Assembly: GCA_036734105.1 (NCBI GenBank)
Contig: DAIMZH010000052.1
Span: 1 to 24,281 of the forward strand
DNA length: 24,281 nt
Source: Azoarcus_F sp036734105
Lineage (GTDB): Bacteria > Pseudomonadota > Gammaproteobacteria > Burkholderiales > Rhodocyclaceae
Direction: 5' to 3'
The first letter of the stretch is position 1. Each line of letters opens with the position of its first letter. Positions 1 through 8,571 of the stretch are shown here, piece after piece. The notes below the pieces were generated by a model. It was given only the letters and a program-made list of their open reading frames with translations. It was not told the DNA's origin and made no database searches. The translations under genes were made by a program, and so were the position numbers.

Positions 1-26
1 CGTGCCCGGTAATGAAAGGATTTCAT
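1..26 (-). CDS. mshG: MSHA pilus inner-membrane platform protein, 5' end only
   Basis: The window edge cuts this gene after about eight codons, reading MKSFHYRA. It starts 28 bp downstream of the mshE stop on the same strand. An AGGA lies about 12 nt upstream of the ATG. The alternative ATG at 35-37 runs into a stop after four codons, so 24-26 is the only usable start. GspF/PilC/MshG platform proteins usually begin with a short aromatic and basic stretch like this, and mshG follows mshE in known MSHA operons. The identity rests mainly on synteny because almost no sequence is visible. Confidence 0.55.
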
Positions 27-54
27 TGGCTGGTCATCCTGTCAGGCTGGCGGC

Positions 55-1851
55 TTATAGGGTGTCATTGGCTGACATGGTAGTGCCAGCACTGACTGGG
101 TGCGGGTTGTCGGTTGATGTCTCCGGGCTGAGCTCGCCGCCGATTCGTACGACTTCTTCCAGCGTGGTGAGGCCATTGGCGGCGAGTTCCAGCGCACTTT
201 GCGATAGCGTGCGGAAGCCAGGCCGGTTGAGCGCCAGCCGGTGAAAGGCGGAGGCGTCGCCTTGACGCAAAACGTCGGCAAGTTCGTCGTCTATCTCAAG
301 AAATTCGAAGACCCCCATGCGGCCTTTGTAGCCGGTGTTGTTGCATTGCACGCAGCCTGCGCCGCGCCTGAAGCGGGCTTGTTGCAAAAAACTGTTGCCT
401 TCCGGGATGGCGCGCAGCCAGACGGATTCGTGAGCATCCGGGGTATGCGGTTCGGTGCAGTTGGGGCAGATCTTGCGTATCAGGCGTTGCGCCAGCACCG
501 CGTCCAGCGAGGTGGCAACCAGATAACCGGGGGCGCCCATGTCGATCAGGCGGTTGGCGGTGCTGACCGAGTCGTTGGTGTGCAGGGTCGACAAAACCAG
601 GTGACCAGTCATGGCGGCGCGCAGACCGATCTCGGCGGTTTCCTGATCGCGCATCTCGCCAATCAGGATGATGTCCGGGTCTTGCCGCAGGGCGGTGCGC
701 AACACACCGGCGAAGGTGAGGTTGATCTTGAAGTTGACTTGCACCTGGTTGATGCGCGGCAGGCGGTATTCCACCGGATCTTCGATGGTGATGATTTTTT
801 TGCCGGGGTCGTTGAGTTCGGACAGCACGGAGTAGAGGGTGGACGTTTTGCCGCTGCCGGTTGGGCCAGTGACCAGCATCATGCCGTGGGGTTTGCGCAT
901 GACCCGCCGCAGCCGTCGCAGGATGTCTGGCGGCATGCCCATGTTGTCCAGCCCGAGAATGCCTTGCGACTGATCGAGCAAGCGCATTACCACGGATTCG
1001 CCGTGAATGGTTGGCATGGTGGACAGACGCACATCCACGCTGCGGTCGCGCACCCGCATGTTGAAGCGCCCGTCCTGTGGCATGCGGCGTTCGGAGATGT
1101 TGAGGCCGCCCATGAGCTTGAGTCGGGATACCATCGCTGACGCAATGCGGCGCTCCTTCATGACCTGTTCTTGCAGTACGCCGTCTATGCGTTGGCGTAT
1201 GCGCAGCACGGTTTCGTCGGGTTCGATGTGTATGTCTGATGCTCCGACCTGAACCGCGTCTTCAAACAGGGTTTGCAGCAGCCGCACCACGGGTGCATCG
1301 GCCACGTCCGCGCCTTGAACCAGTCGCGCCAAGTCGATATCGCCTTCGGCCAGCTCTTCGCCCAACTCTTCGGCAATCGAGCTGATTTCGTCGGTGCGGC
1401 GGAAGACGGTGTCGAAGGCGGCAAGCAGGTCTGCCTCGCGCACCACTGCGATGCGGATGGAGCGTTGCAGTACGCGGGCGATTTCGTCCTGGGCGAACAG
1501 GTCGGTGGGATCGGCCATGCCGACAAAGTCTTCGCCGTCGCGTTCATCCAGAACGATGGCACGAAAACGCCGCGACAGGGTTTCGGGCAGACGGCGCACC
1601 AGTTCGGGACGGAACTGAAAGTGACGCAGATCGACATGCGGTACGTTGAGTTGCCGTGACAGAAAGTCGAGTAGCGCCTTTTCGTCAATGTAACCCAGGT
1701 CCACCAGCGTGCGCCCGAGCCGCTGCCCCGAGCTCTTTTGTTCGGTCAGCGCGGCTTCCAGTTGACGTTGTGATATCAGCCCGTTGTCGACCAGCAGGTC
1801 GCCAAGGCGAATACGTTTGCGTGCTGCGGAGGGGGCGGGAAGATCGGGCAT
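55..1851 (-). CDS. mshE: MSHA pilus assembly ATPase MshE (GspE/PilB family) with c-di-GMP-binding N-terminus
   Basis: Cytoplasmic hexameric ATPase that powers pilus polymerisation; 598 aa, a normal length for the family. The N-terminal MshEN domain carries two consecutive copies of the 24-residue c-di-GMP motif, RLGDLLVDNG...EQ at residues 15-38 and RLGRTLVDLG...RQ at 44-67. The catalytic half shows Walker A GPTGSGKT, an Asp box (ITIEDPVEY), Walker B (DIILIGEMRD), a His box (GHLVLSTLHTND) and a tetracysteine zinc site (CPNC and CVQC). The start lies 3 bp after the mshN stop, so the two genes are probably translationally coupled. The two intact RLG motifs argue for MshE rather than a type II secretion GspE, and the neighbours confirm it. 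Control of pilus extension by cyclic di-GMP is inferred from the motif. Confidence 0.95.
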   Translation of the reverse strand: MPDLPAPSAARKRIRLGDLLVDNGLISQRQLEAALTEQKSSGQRLGRTLVDLGYIDEKALLDFLSRQLNVPHVDLRHFQFRPELVRRLPETLSRRFRAIVLDERDGEDFVGMADPTDLFAQDEIARVLQRSIRIAVVREADLLAAFDTVFRRTDEISSIAEELGEELAEGDIDLARLVQGADVADAPVVRLLQTLFEDAVQVGASDIHIEPDETVLRIRQRIDGVLQEQVMKERRIASAMVSRLKLMGGLNISERRMPQDGRFNMRVRDRSVDVRLSTMPTIHGESVVMRLLDQSQGILGLDNMGMPPDILRRLRRVMRKPHGMMLVTGPTGSGKTSTLYSVLSELNDPGKKIITIEDPVEYRLPRINQVQVNFKINLTFAGVLRTALRQDPDIILIGEMRDQETAEIGLRAAMTGHLVLSTLHTNDSVSTANRLIDMGAPGYLVATSLDAVLAQRLIRKICPNCTEPHTPDAHESVWLRAIPEGNSFLQQARFRRGAGCVQCNNTGYKGRMGVFEFLEIDDELADVLRQGDASAFHRLALNRPGFRTLSQSALELAANGLTTLEEVVRIGGELSPETSTDNPHPVSAGTTMSANDTL

Positions 1852-1854
1852 TGT

Positions 1855-3327
1855 TCAGTCTCCGGTGGTCGCTGTGCTGCCCAGTCGGCGGCGGGCGTGC
1901 GCTGCCAGCGCGGGGTCGGCGTTACCTGCTGTCAGGGTGTTGAGCCATGCGCTACGCGCTTGGTCAGGCTGGTCGGTTGCTTCCAGCGAGACGGCCAGCC
2001 CAGCGTAGGTGCTGGCATGTTGGTGTCCAAGCGACAGGGCGCGCTGAAAGGCGTTGACTGCTAAGGCGTGCTGCCCGTTACGTTGTTGCAGGGCACCCAG
2101 CGTGGCAAACCCTTCAGCGCCAAGTTCGTGATCGGCCAGCCGCGACAACAGGTTGGCTGCCTGCAGGTGTTCGCCACGTTCTGCCAGCAGTCTGGCGTGC
2201 AGCAGATGGGCCCGGGGGGTGGCGAGTGAACCCAGAAGGGTTTCCAGTTCGGCCTGTCGTTGCTGCCTGAGTAGCAGGGCCGTGAGCGCGTCGAGGGCTT
2301 CGCTGTGCGTTGGCCTTGCTGCCAGCGTGCGATGTAGCGCGACCTCGGCCTGTGCGTGGTCGTCTCTTTCCAGGGCTCGTAACGCCTGCCGATAGAGCGC
2401 TTCGGGGGTGTCTTGCACGCGTACGACTGGCGGTAGGTTGGGTGGGGCTGGCTGTTGCGCGTCTGCCGCCTGGCGTTCAGCCGTCGGCGGTGTATTGACT
2501 GGCTGGGTGACAGGGTAAGGTGTCAGCGAGGCATAGCGGCGACTGATCCAGCCTGTCATGCCATCCGCCAACGCAACACGGTGAAATTGCGGGTGGCTGT
2601 CGACCAGGGTGAGCCGGGTGCGATCATTAATGATGGTGATGATCTCACTTTGCAGCGATGGGGCGCTGCGCATGTTGAGACGCGTGCCTGGTTCAACGTA
2701 GACAGCTTGTGGGACGGTATTGGCAGATCTGGTGATGTTGGTGGAAGAGCTGGATGTATTTGGTATGACCTGCGCATCGGCTGTCTGCGCAGCTTGTGGT
2801 GATGCGTCGGCTTCTGCGGTGGTGGCAGTAGTGGTGATGCTGGTGTTTGCGGTCGGGCTGGCAGTTTCTTCGTCAATCGGCAGTGTCGTCTCAAGTTGCT
2901 GACCAGGGGTGATGGCGAGTTGTTCATCGGCGCCCACTTGGGCTTGCGGGGCCTGTGCGGCAGCGGTGTCCGTGGTGGTTTTTGCAGTCCCTTCCTCGGC
3001 TTCTGGCGTGGAGGGAGTGGGGTGGAGTGTTGGCTCGCTGCTACCGTTCTGCGCCATCGGTGCTTGCACGATGGCTTGGCCTGACTGTGTCATGGCATTC
3101 TGCCTTGCCGTGAGCTCATCAGCGGGCGAGAGCACGCGATCGTACACCAGCATGCCAGCAAGTCCGCCGATCAAGGCGCCGACAACCAGCAGGAACAGCC
3201 AGCTCGGGGGAAACTTCTTGCGCACTGCCGGCGGCACGACAATCGTTTTGCGGTTGCCTTCGCTGTGCAGTTTTTTCAGAGCGTTACGCTCATCCATGTC
3301 ACGCAGTACGTCGTTGATCAGGCTCAT
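1855..3327 (-). CDS. mshN: MSHA biogenesis protein MshN: membrane-anchored TPR protein with an SH3-like domain
   Basis: 490 aa. The N-terminus (MSLINDVLRDMDERNA) is the typical MshN opening. It is followed by one membrane segment at about residues 42-62, which anchors the protein in the inner membrane with the bulk in the periplasm. A long Thr/Ala/Gln-rich linker leads to a bacterial SH3-like stretch at about 209-272 (LNMRSAPS..., GMTGWISRRY). From about residue 305 to the end there are helical TPR-like repeats (ALYRQALRALERDDHAQAE, LGALQQRNGQHALAVNAF). The start overlaps the mshM stop in an ATGA arrangement. MshN is thought to be a structural or scaffold part of the MSHA machine. The SH3-like insertion is not part of the usual description of MshN and may bind peptidoglycan; that role is inferred. 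Confidence 0.85.
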   Translation of the reverse strand: MSLINDVLRDMDERNALKKLHSEGNRKTIVVPPAVRKKFPPSWLFLLVVGALIGGLAGMLVYDRVLSPADELTARQNAMTQSGQAIVQAPMAQNGSSEPTLHPTPSTPEAEEGTAKTTTDTAAAQAPQAQVGADEQLAITPGQQLETTLPIDEETASPTANTSITTTATTAEADASPQAAQTADAQVIPNTSSSSTNITRSANTVPQAVYVEPGTRLNMRSAPSLQSEIITIINDRTRLTLVDSHPQFHRVALADGMTGWISRRYASLTPYPVTQPVNTPPTAERQAADAQQPAPPNLPPVVRVQDTPEALYRQALRALERDDHAQAEVALHRTLAARPTHSEALDALTALLLRQQRQAELETLLGSLATPRAHLLHARLLAERGEHLQAANLLSRLADHELGAEGFATLGALQQRNGQHALAVNAFQRALSLGHQHASTYAGLAVSLEATDQPDQARSAWLNTLTAGNADPALAAHARRRLGSTATTGD

Positions 3328-4232
3328 GGCAGATTCAGACCAATGGCCACTGCCGCCAGGGCAGGGCTGATACGTTCAAACAGGGCTGTCAGGCCAGCGA
3401 GGCTGAAGCGTGACGGAGGTCTGGCGTCCTCGCTGTCGTGTGCAGCGCGAAGTACGTGGCGCACCCCCACCTCATGTACGCCCTCGCCGAATGCAGCCAG
3501 CAGTGACTTGTGCGCCAGGATGTTGACCAGTCGCGGAATGCCAAGGCTGCTGCGGTGCAGGCAACGCAGCGCGGCCGGGCGAAACAGGGTGGCTGGCTGA
3601 TGACAGCCAGCGTGGTGCAACCTGTGGGCAACATAGTCACGTACCGCGCGGGGGTCGAGCGCGGTGAGCTGGTAGGCAAAACCGATGCGGCTGCGCAATT
3701 GGCGCAGATGGTGTTGTGCCAGGCGCTGGTCCAGCTCGGGCTGTCCGAACATGACCACGGTGAGCAGCTTGCGCTTTTCGCTTTCGAGATTGCTCAGCAG
3801 GCGTACCGCCTCCAGGGTGGCGTCCGGCATGGCTTGCACCTCATCCAGGCACAGCACCACATGGCGCTGCTCGGCTGCGACCTGAATCAGCTTGTCGTTC
3901 AGCCGCCTGAGCTGCATGTTCTGACCCAGGGCCGCAGGGGCGTCAACCCCGAGTTCGTCAGCCAGCGCGGTCAGCAAGGTGTCTGGTTCCAGTAGCGGGT
4001 TGGGAAGCCAGGCGCTGACATAGCGTTCGCCGAGGCTGCTTAGCAGCTTGCGGCACAGCAGGGTTTTGCCGGAGCCAACTTCGCCGGTAATCTTGATGAA
4101 ACCTTCACCCCCGGCGAGCGCCACCAACAGCACGTTGAGAGCCTCTTGATGCGGACGGGACGCAAAAAAGAATGCGGTGTCTGGCGTGAGCTGAAACGGC
4201 GGCTCGTTGAAGCTGAAGTGCTGCTCATACAT
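3324..4232 (-). CDS. mshM: MSHA biogenesis ATPase MshM (ExeA/GspA-like AAA family)
   Basis: 302 aa. It opens with the ExeA-family signature MYEQHFSFNEPPFQLTPD, then Walker A GEVGSGKT at about residues 49-56, Walker B VVLCLDEVQ with the family's DEvQ acidic pair, and a sensor-type stretch (VVMFGQPELDQRL). The C-terminus has one weakly hydrophobic segment (ALAAVAIGLNL). ExeA/GspA relatives help insert secretins through the peptidoglycan, and here the gene sits directly downstream of the secretin gene mshL with 8 bp between them. Its stop overlaps the mshN start by 4 bp. A role in secretin assembly is inferred from homologues and from position. Confidence 0.9.
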   Translation of the reverse strand: MYEQHFSFNEPPFQLTPDTAFFFASRPHQEALNVLLVALAGGEGFIKITGEVGSGKTLLCRKLLSSLGERYVSAWLPNPLLEPDTLLTALADELGVDAPAALGQNMQLRRLNDKLIQVAAEQRHVVLCLDEVQAMPDATLEAVRLLSNLESEKRKLLTVVMFGQPELDQRLAQHHLRQLRSRIGFAYQLTALDPRAVRDYVAHRLHHAGCHQPATLFRPAALRCLHRSSLGIPRLVNILAHKSLLAAFGEGVHEVGVRHVLRAAHDSEDARPPSRFSLAGLTALFERISPALAAVAIGLNLP

Positions 4233-4240
4233 GGTCAGGC

Positions 4241-5941
4241 TTACTGCAGGGGAAACGAAGGCGGCGGCAGGCGCTCTATCCGCGTTGCGGTGCCGCGCAG
4301 ATCGTCACGCCACACCTGGTCGCTGTCGACCACCACTGGTCGCAGCAGGATGACGAGCTCGGTCTTGCGTCTGCTCTGGCGGGTGTGACGGAAGGCAGAG
4401 CCAATCACTGGCAGGTCGCCCAGCACCGGCATGCCAGCGCGTTCTTCGCGCTGAACATCCTGCATCAGGCCGCCAATGACGACGATCTGGCCGTTGCGGG
4501 CACGTACGATGCTGTCGGACTCGCGTGTGCTGCTGAAGGCCAGCGGCAGGGTCTGCGCCTGCCCGAAAACCGTTAGTGTCTTGGTCTGGTCCACGACTTC
4601 ACTGACCGCCGGGCGCACATGCAGAATGATGTCGCCGTTATCGTCTATCTGTGGCGTGACATCAAGCGCTATGCCCGAGAAGAACGGGGTAAGCTCAATT
4701 TCCGGATTGGTGTTGGTCGTGGTCCCTGTGGTGGTGTTGTTGCTTGACACCTTGGTGACGAAGAACTCGTCGGAGCCGACCTTGATGACCGCTTTTTGGT
4801 TATTCATGGTGGCGATGCGCGGGCTGGACAGCACCTGCACGTCGCCCTGGGATTTGAGCAGTTCGATAAAGGCGGTGAAGTCGTTGAGGTTGAGCGCGGC
4901 CGAGAAGGCACCGCCAAACGCGGAGGTGAGGGTGTTGCCCACTTGCGCCAACTGGGACGGGTCAAGCACGCCAGTCTGGCCGGAGAGGTCAGAGGTTCCG
5001 TCACGGAACAGCGAGCCGCCACCAGTCATGCCGCCTACAATGGTTTTGTCACGGCCTGGACGGCCCAGTGCAGCCCAGTTGATGCCGGTCTGAAAGCCGT
5101 CGGACAGTTCGACTTCGAGAATGCGTGCCTCAAGCAGCACCTGCCGCGTGATGCTGGATTGCAGTGAGTGCAGGAAACGCTCGACCTCGCGCAGTTCGGC
5201 TGGCATGGCACGGATCAGTACTATGCCGGTGTGCGGGTTGACTACGACTGCCCGGCCGACAGCTTCGTCACCGACGCTGCTGACAATAAGCTGCAGTGAG
5301 CTTTCGAGCTCTTCCCAGAAGTGGCTGCGGCTGCTGGTGGCGATCTGACTGGCTGCCGGCCCACTGCCCTCGTCACCGTTTTCGCCGCTGCGGAGTTGAC
5401 CAGAGCTGACGCGGGTCTCGGTGCGCCCCTCACGGGTCAGATTGATGTAGTTGACGTTGAACATGCGCGACTGCATGGTGGCCGGAAACACCTGCCAGCC
5501 GGTTGCGCTGCGGCGTATGTCGTAGCCGAAGACGTCCCGCACCGCCTCAAGGGTATCGGCTACCGTGACATTACGCAGACTGAGGGTGAGCGTGCCCGAT
5601 ACAGACGGGTGCACTACAATGTTGGCACCACTGTCGCTGAGCAGTGACAGAAAGAAAGTGCGGGCGTCTACTTCATGGACATCAATGTCAAAACGGTGTT
5701 CACGCACAGGAGGCAGTTCACGGCTGACCGGTGGCAACAAGGCAGAGAGCACTTCGGCTGGCATCCCAGCCTGCGCTGAGGACGCGTGTGTTTCCAGGTC
5801 ATTAAGTTCGGCAAGCACCTGGTCGGACGGGGACTGTCCGTTTAGGTCCGGGCGCGGTGTTGCGCAGCCACCAAGCAGCAGGGCCAGGGCGGCGGCGGAA
5901 ACGGTAAGCTTCAGGCTGGATATCATGCGTGTCATTCTCAT
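4241..5941 (-). CDS. mshL: MSHA outer-membrane secretin MshL (lipoprotein)
   Basis: 566 aa. Signal peptide with a lipobox (LALLLGGC), giving a predicted lipidated Cys26. Residues about 85-155 form a secretin/TonB short N-terminal domain (VDARTFFLSLLSDSGANIVV...). A ring-forming domain follows. The C-terminal secretin core contains the typical VPVLGDLPVIGSAFRH and KTELVILLRPVVV motifs. The protein should form the outer-membrane channel through which the pilus exits. The ATG overlaps the mshK stop (ATGA), which fixes the start, although Met3 and Met6 could also serve. Ser/Gly/Thr-rich loops interrupt the domains. The lipobox and neighbouring genes support MshL rather than PilQ or GspD. Confidence 0.93.
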   Translation of the reverse strand: MRMTRMISSLKLTVSAAALALLLGGCATPRPDLNGQSPSDQVLAELNDLETHASSAQAGMPAEVLSALLPPVSRELPPVREHRFDIDVHEVDARTFFLSLLSDSGANIVVHPSVSGTLTLSLRNVTVADTLEAVRDVFGYDIRRSATGWQVFPATMQSRMFNVNYINLTREGRTETRVSSGQLRSGENGDEGSGPAASQIATSSRSHFWEELESSLQLIVSSVGDEAVGRAVVVNPHTGIVLIRAMPAELREVERFLHSLQSSITRQVLLEARILEVELSDGFQTGINWAALGRPGRDKTIVGGMTGGGSLFRDGTSDLSGQTGVLDPSQLAQVGNTLTSAFGGAFSAALNLNDFTAFIELLKSQGDVQVLSSPRIATMNNQKAVIKVGSDEFFVTKVSSNNTTTGTTTNTNPEIELTPFFSGIALDVTPQIDDNGDIILHVRPAVSEVVDQTKTLTVFGQAQTLPLAFSSTRESDSIVRARNGQIVVIGGLMQDVQREERAGMPVLGDLPVIGSAFRHTRQSRRKTELVILLRPVVVDSDQVWRDDLRGTATRIERLPPPSFPLQ

Positions 5942-6330
5942 TGGGCAGCGGGTCGCTTATCAATTCCGCTGCGCGGAAACTCCAGGATGAATTCTTCGTC
6001 GTCACGCAGCAAACGGACTGCAGCCGCGCTGATTGACAACACTTCGGCATCGTTGATGTGGTCACCGACACGCAGCTTGCTGCCATTGATGACAGCATGG
6101 CGTTTGTTGCCGGATATACGGGTCGCTTGCAACACCAGAGGTGCGCTGTCGTTGCCTGCTTCCGGCGCAAGCTCTTGCGGCGCCTCGATGGTCAGACTGG
6201 AGGGCGGACTGAACGGGTCGGGTACGGTTTGCGCCAGCAGTTGGCCGGACAGTGTCAGCAACAGCGTCAACACGCTGCACGCTTTCAGCATGGGGGTGAA
6301 GGGCGGCATCCGGGGTCCGTCAGTATGCAC
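5938..6330 (-). CDS. mshK: MSHA biogenesis protein MshK (PilP-like periplasmic protein)
   Basis: Small periplasmic protein of 130 aa from a GTG start. It has an N-terminal signal peptide (LKACSVLTLLLTLSGQLLAQ), a Pro-rich linker and a C-terminal stretch (LQATRISGNKRHAVINGSKLRVGDHI) typical of MshK/PilP proteins that link the inner-membrane complex to the secretin. The GTG at 6330 has a GAGGAG seven bases upstream, inside the end of mshJ, and overlaps mshJ by 11 bp. The ATG at 6309 avoids the overlap and gives a shorter signal peptide of 123 aa total, but has only a weak ribosome site. The stop overlaps the mshL start by 4 bp. The exact start is uncertain; the gene itself is well supported by synteny. 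Confidence 0.8.
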   Translation of the reverse strand: MHTDGPRMPPFTPMLKACSVLTLLLTLSGQLLAQTVPDPFSPPSSLTIEAPQELAPEAGNDSAPLVLQATRISGNKRHAVINGSKLRVGDHINDAEVLSISAAAVRLLRDDEEFILEFPRSGIDKRPAAQ

Positions 6331-7021
6331 CGATCCACTCCTCGCTCAGACTCAGAGTGTGCAGACGCAGCACAAAGCGCTGCGGCGCACCGTTTTCGCT
6401 GTCGCTGACTATGGTCAGCGAATCCCAGTTGAGCCGCCAGGGCATGGCCTCGATGGCGCGTATATAGGTCAACAGCGCGTTGTAGTCGCCGCTGAGTTCG
6501 ATCTCTGCTCCGCGTCTCCAGATGGTTGGAACGCTGTCGGCCAAGATGTTTGTGTCCGACTCGTCTTGCGCAGGTGCTGCGTCGTCTGGCTGTCTGCTCA
6601 ATGATTCTGGTGGGAGGCTGCGGAGACCTTGCAGGCTGAGGCCTGTTGTGCTGGAAACCAGCGCGTGCAGCACGCGGTTCATCTCGGAAGGCGTGATGAA
6701 CTGTTCGACCGCGCCAGCCAGTCTGGTGCGCTGCGCGACTACCTCCTGTTCGATTGCGTTGAGTCTGGCAAGGGTCTCAACGTTGGGGTCCAATCGTCCG
6801 CGCGTCTGCATCTGTGCGATCTGCTGGTCAAGCTGGCCGAGCTCAAGCTGAACCTGGCTGCTACGTTTGGCGTCGTTTTGCTGCGCCTTGCGTGCTGGTG
6901 AAATGAAGGTAGTGTCTGCCATGACCACGACCAGTGCGATGAGCGCAGCCATGATGAGCACGCGTTCGCGCAGGCTGCGGGCGTCAATGGCTGCCAGCAG
7001 TTTGAGCCATTGTTGTTTCAT
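6320..7021 (-). CDS. mshJ: MSHA biogenesis protein MshJ (PilO-like)
   Basis: 233 aa from the ATG that overlaps the preceding stop (ATGA at 7018-7021). A longer reading from 7063 would add 14 Arg-rich residues lying inside the upstream gene and is rejected. A short basic cytoplasmic stretch precedes a membrane helix at about residues 20-40 (RVLIMAALIALVVVMADTTFI). After that comes a coiled-coil-like region with many Gln and Leu, and a PilO/GspM-like ferredoxin fold at the end (ELSGDYNALLTYIRAIEAMPWRLNWDSL). MshJ corresponds to PilO in the inner-membrane alignment complex. It lies between the PilN-like gene and mshK, as expected for a PilMNOP-type order. Confidence 0.88.
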   Translation of the reverse strand: MKQQWLKLLAAIDARSLRERVLIMAALIALVVVMADTTFISPARKAQQNDAKRSSQVQLELGQLDQQIAQMQTRGRLDPNVETLARLNAIEQEVVAQRTRLAGAVEQFITPSEMNRVLHALVSSTTGLSLQGLRSLPPESLSRQPDDAAPAQDESDTNILADSVPTIWRRGAEIELSGDYNALLTYIRAIEAMPWRLNWDSLTIVSDSENGAPQRFVLRLHTLSLSEEWIGAY

Positions 7022-7653
7022 CGAGGGCCTCCGCCGTCTGGTGGGCAGGTGTCGTTGCGGCACCCGGCTACCACCCTGAAGTCCAGCCAGCGCGTGCTAT
7101 CGTCCTGGCGCTCCAGGCTGAGTTGGCCGAAACGCAAACCTTCAAATACCGGCTCAACGCCGAGGCCGGCAATGTAGTCCGGCAGCAGGCTGGCTTCTAG
7201 AGCGTGACCTTGCAGCACCAGATCCGTGCCACCTGAACCTATGTGCAGGCTCGCCAGCCAGAGTCCCTGCGGGCGCTGGCGGCCAAAGCCAGAGACAAAT
7301 TCGGAAAGCGGTCTGGCAGGAGCGAGGCTGTGGGCGATGCTGGTGATGGTGCGCAGGCGTTCCAGCTCTTGTTCGCTGCGTAGAAGACGAGCATTGAGGG
7401 AGGCGTCAGGTTCTATGGTTTCGATGGATTCGCTCAGTTCCAAAAGTGCTTGCTGGCGTTGAGCGAGCTGTGCATTGAGTTGTTGCAGCGTTACGCTGGC
7501 GTCCTGTCGGACGGACTCGAACCAGTAGGTGGCCACCGCGCTGAGCAGCGCTGCAAGCGCGATGATCGCCAGCACATGCGTAGCCGGCAGGACTGGTTTG
7601 CGGTCGCGAAGTTGTGCTTGCAGAAGGTTGATTTGCTGTCGGGCTGTTGCCAT
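7018..7653 (-). CDS. PilN-like MSHA alignment-complex protein
   Basis: 211 aa. It starts with the PilN-type motif QQINLLQAQLRDRK, then a membrane helix at about residues 24-46 (THVLAIIALAALLSAVATYWF), a coiled coil (LNAQLAQRQQALLELSESIE) and a PilN/GspL-like C-terminal fold (GLWLASLHIGSGGTDLVLQGHALEASLLPDYIAGL). In type IV pili PilN binds cytoplasmic PilM through the N-terminal NLLP-like motif, and the partner here is the PilM-like gene just upstream, 6 bp away. Some genomes name this gene mshI2; Vibrio-type clusters treat the region as part of mshI. Its stop overlaps the mshJ start. Confidence 0.85.
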   Translation of the reverse strand: MATARQQINLLQAQLRDRKPVLPATHVLAIIALAALLSAVATYWFESVRQDASVTLQQLNAQLAQRQQALLELSESIETIEPDASLNARLLRSEQELERLRTITSIAHSLAPARPLSEFVSGFGRQRPQGLWLASLHIGSGGTDLVLQGHALEASLLPDYIAGLGVEPVFEGLRFGQLSLERQDDSTRWLDFRVVAGCRNDTCPPDGGGPR

Positions 7654-7659
7654 CTGTCG

Positions 7660-8571
7660 CTATTCCAGTCCTAGTGCGGCACCAATCGCCAATGGCAAAA
7701 GCTCGTGCCCAGACGCGCCTGCGCCTGCGCAAAGACTATCAGAGCTCGCTACTTCCGATTCTATCCCCAGCACGTTGGCTGCATGCTTGGCCAGCCTGTC
7801 GAGGCTGGGGTGGTCGCCCGCCAGCACCAGACGCTTGACCGGTGCCTGGCCAAAGTGACTGTCGTAGTAGTCCATGGTGCGCTGAATCTCAAGTGCGATA
7901 CGGTCGTCGGTATCGTTCCAGGTGTTGAGTTGAGCATTGTCGGTGCCGAGTCGGCGTGTGCCATAGTCCAGCGTACGGGCGATATATAGTTGATCGTCGC
8001 GGCACACTACCAACAAACCGCGCGCATCCTGGAGATAGAGCAGGGCGGTGGTTTCGGTATTGCGCAGGGCGCGGCTGACCAGATTGCGCAGCGTGAATTC
8101 GGGGATGTCTATGCGTTGCAGACTGAGGCCGGCACCTTCGAGGCTGGTCAGTCTGGGCTTGATCAGCGTACGCCGGGCTGCCACAACCTGCACCATGTCG
8201 TTGCGCCTCTGTCGGTTGGGAGGCTGCACGAAATAGTCGACCACTGCGTCGCCCGGCGAATAGTCGAGCAAGTCCTTGAGTTTCCAGCGCAAGGCGTTGC
8301 GCAGATCTTCTTCAGGCAGGTCCGGACGCTCGAACTGCTGAACCATGTATGCACCGGGTTCGAGGACCAACGCAGTGCGCGCCCCGGCTAGACCGTTATC
8401 GGCAACCCATGCGTCGAGCTTGTCGAGTCTGTCGCTGAACTGGGCGCTTGCCTGCGGTGCGCCATCAGGCGTGAGCTTGAGCCATATGGCTAGCGCGGTG
8501 TCGTCATCCATGGCGACACCGACCAAGTGGCTTGATTTGCCTGCAGCGCGTTTGAAGAGTCTGCCGAGCAA
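7660..8571 (-). CDS. mshI: MSHA biogenesis protein MshI (PilM-like, actin-fold), TTG start
   Basis: 303 aa. First gene of the operon. The most upstream in-frame start is TTG at 8571, with GGGAG about nine bases before it; the next start codon is Met21. The N-terminus MLGRLFKRAAG resembles other MshI/PilM openings, so TTG is preferred. The protein has no signal peptide or membrane helix. It shows PilM/GspL-like features: LVLEPGAYMVQQFERPDLPEEDLRNALRW, a typical PilM segment, and a GDHPSLDRL...ANVLGI end. It should act in the cytoplasm as the partner of the PilN-like protein. Confidence 0.87.
   Translation of the reverse strand: MLGRLFKRAAGKSSHLVGVAMDDDTALAIWLKLTPDGAPQASAQFSDRLDKLDAWVADNGLAGARTALVLEPGAYMVQQFERPDLPEEDLRNALRWKLKDLLDYSPGDAVVDYFVQPPNRQRRNDMVQVVAARRTLIKPRLTSLEGAGLSLQRIDIPEFTLRNLVSRALRNTETTALLYLQDARGLLVVCRDDQLYIARTLDYGTRRLGTDNAQLNTWNDTDDRIALEIQRTMDYYDSHFGQAPVKRLVLAGDHPSLDRLAKHAANVLGIESEVASSDSLCAGAGASGHELLPLAIGAALGLE

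Noticed and set aside
241..1140. 299-codon plus-strand frame opposite mshE
   Set aside because: Antisense shadow of a conserved ATPase; Gly/His/Ala-rich with no start signal.
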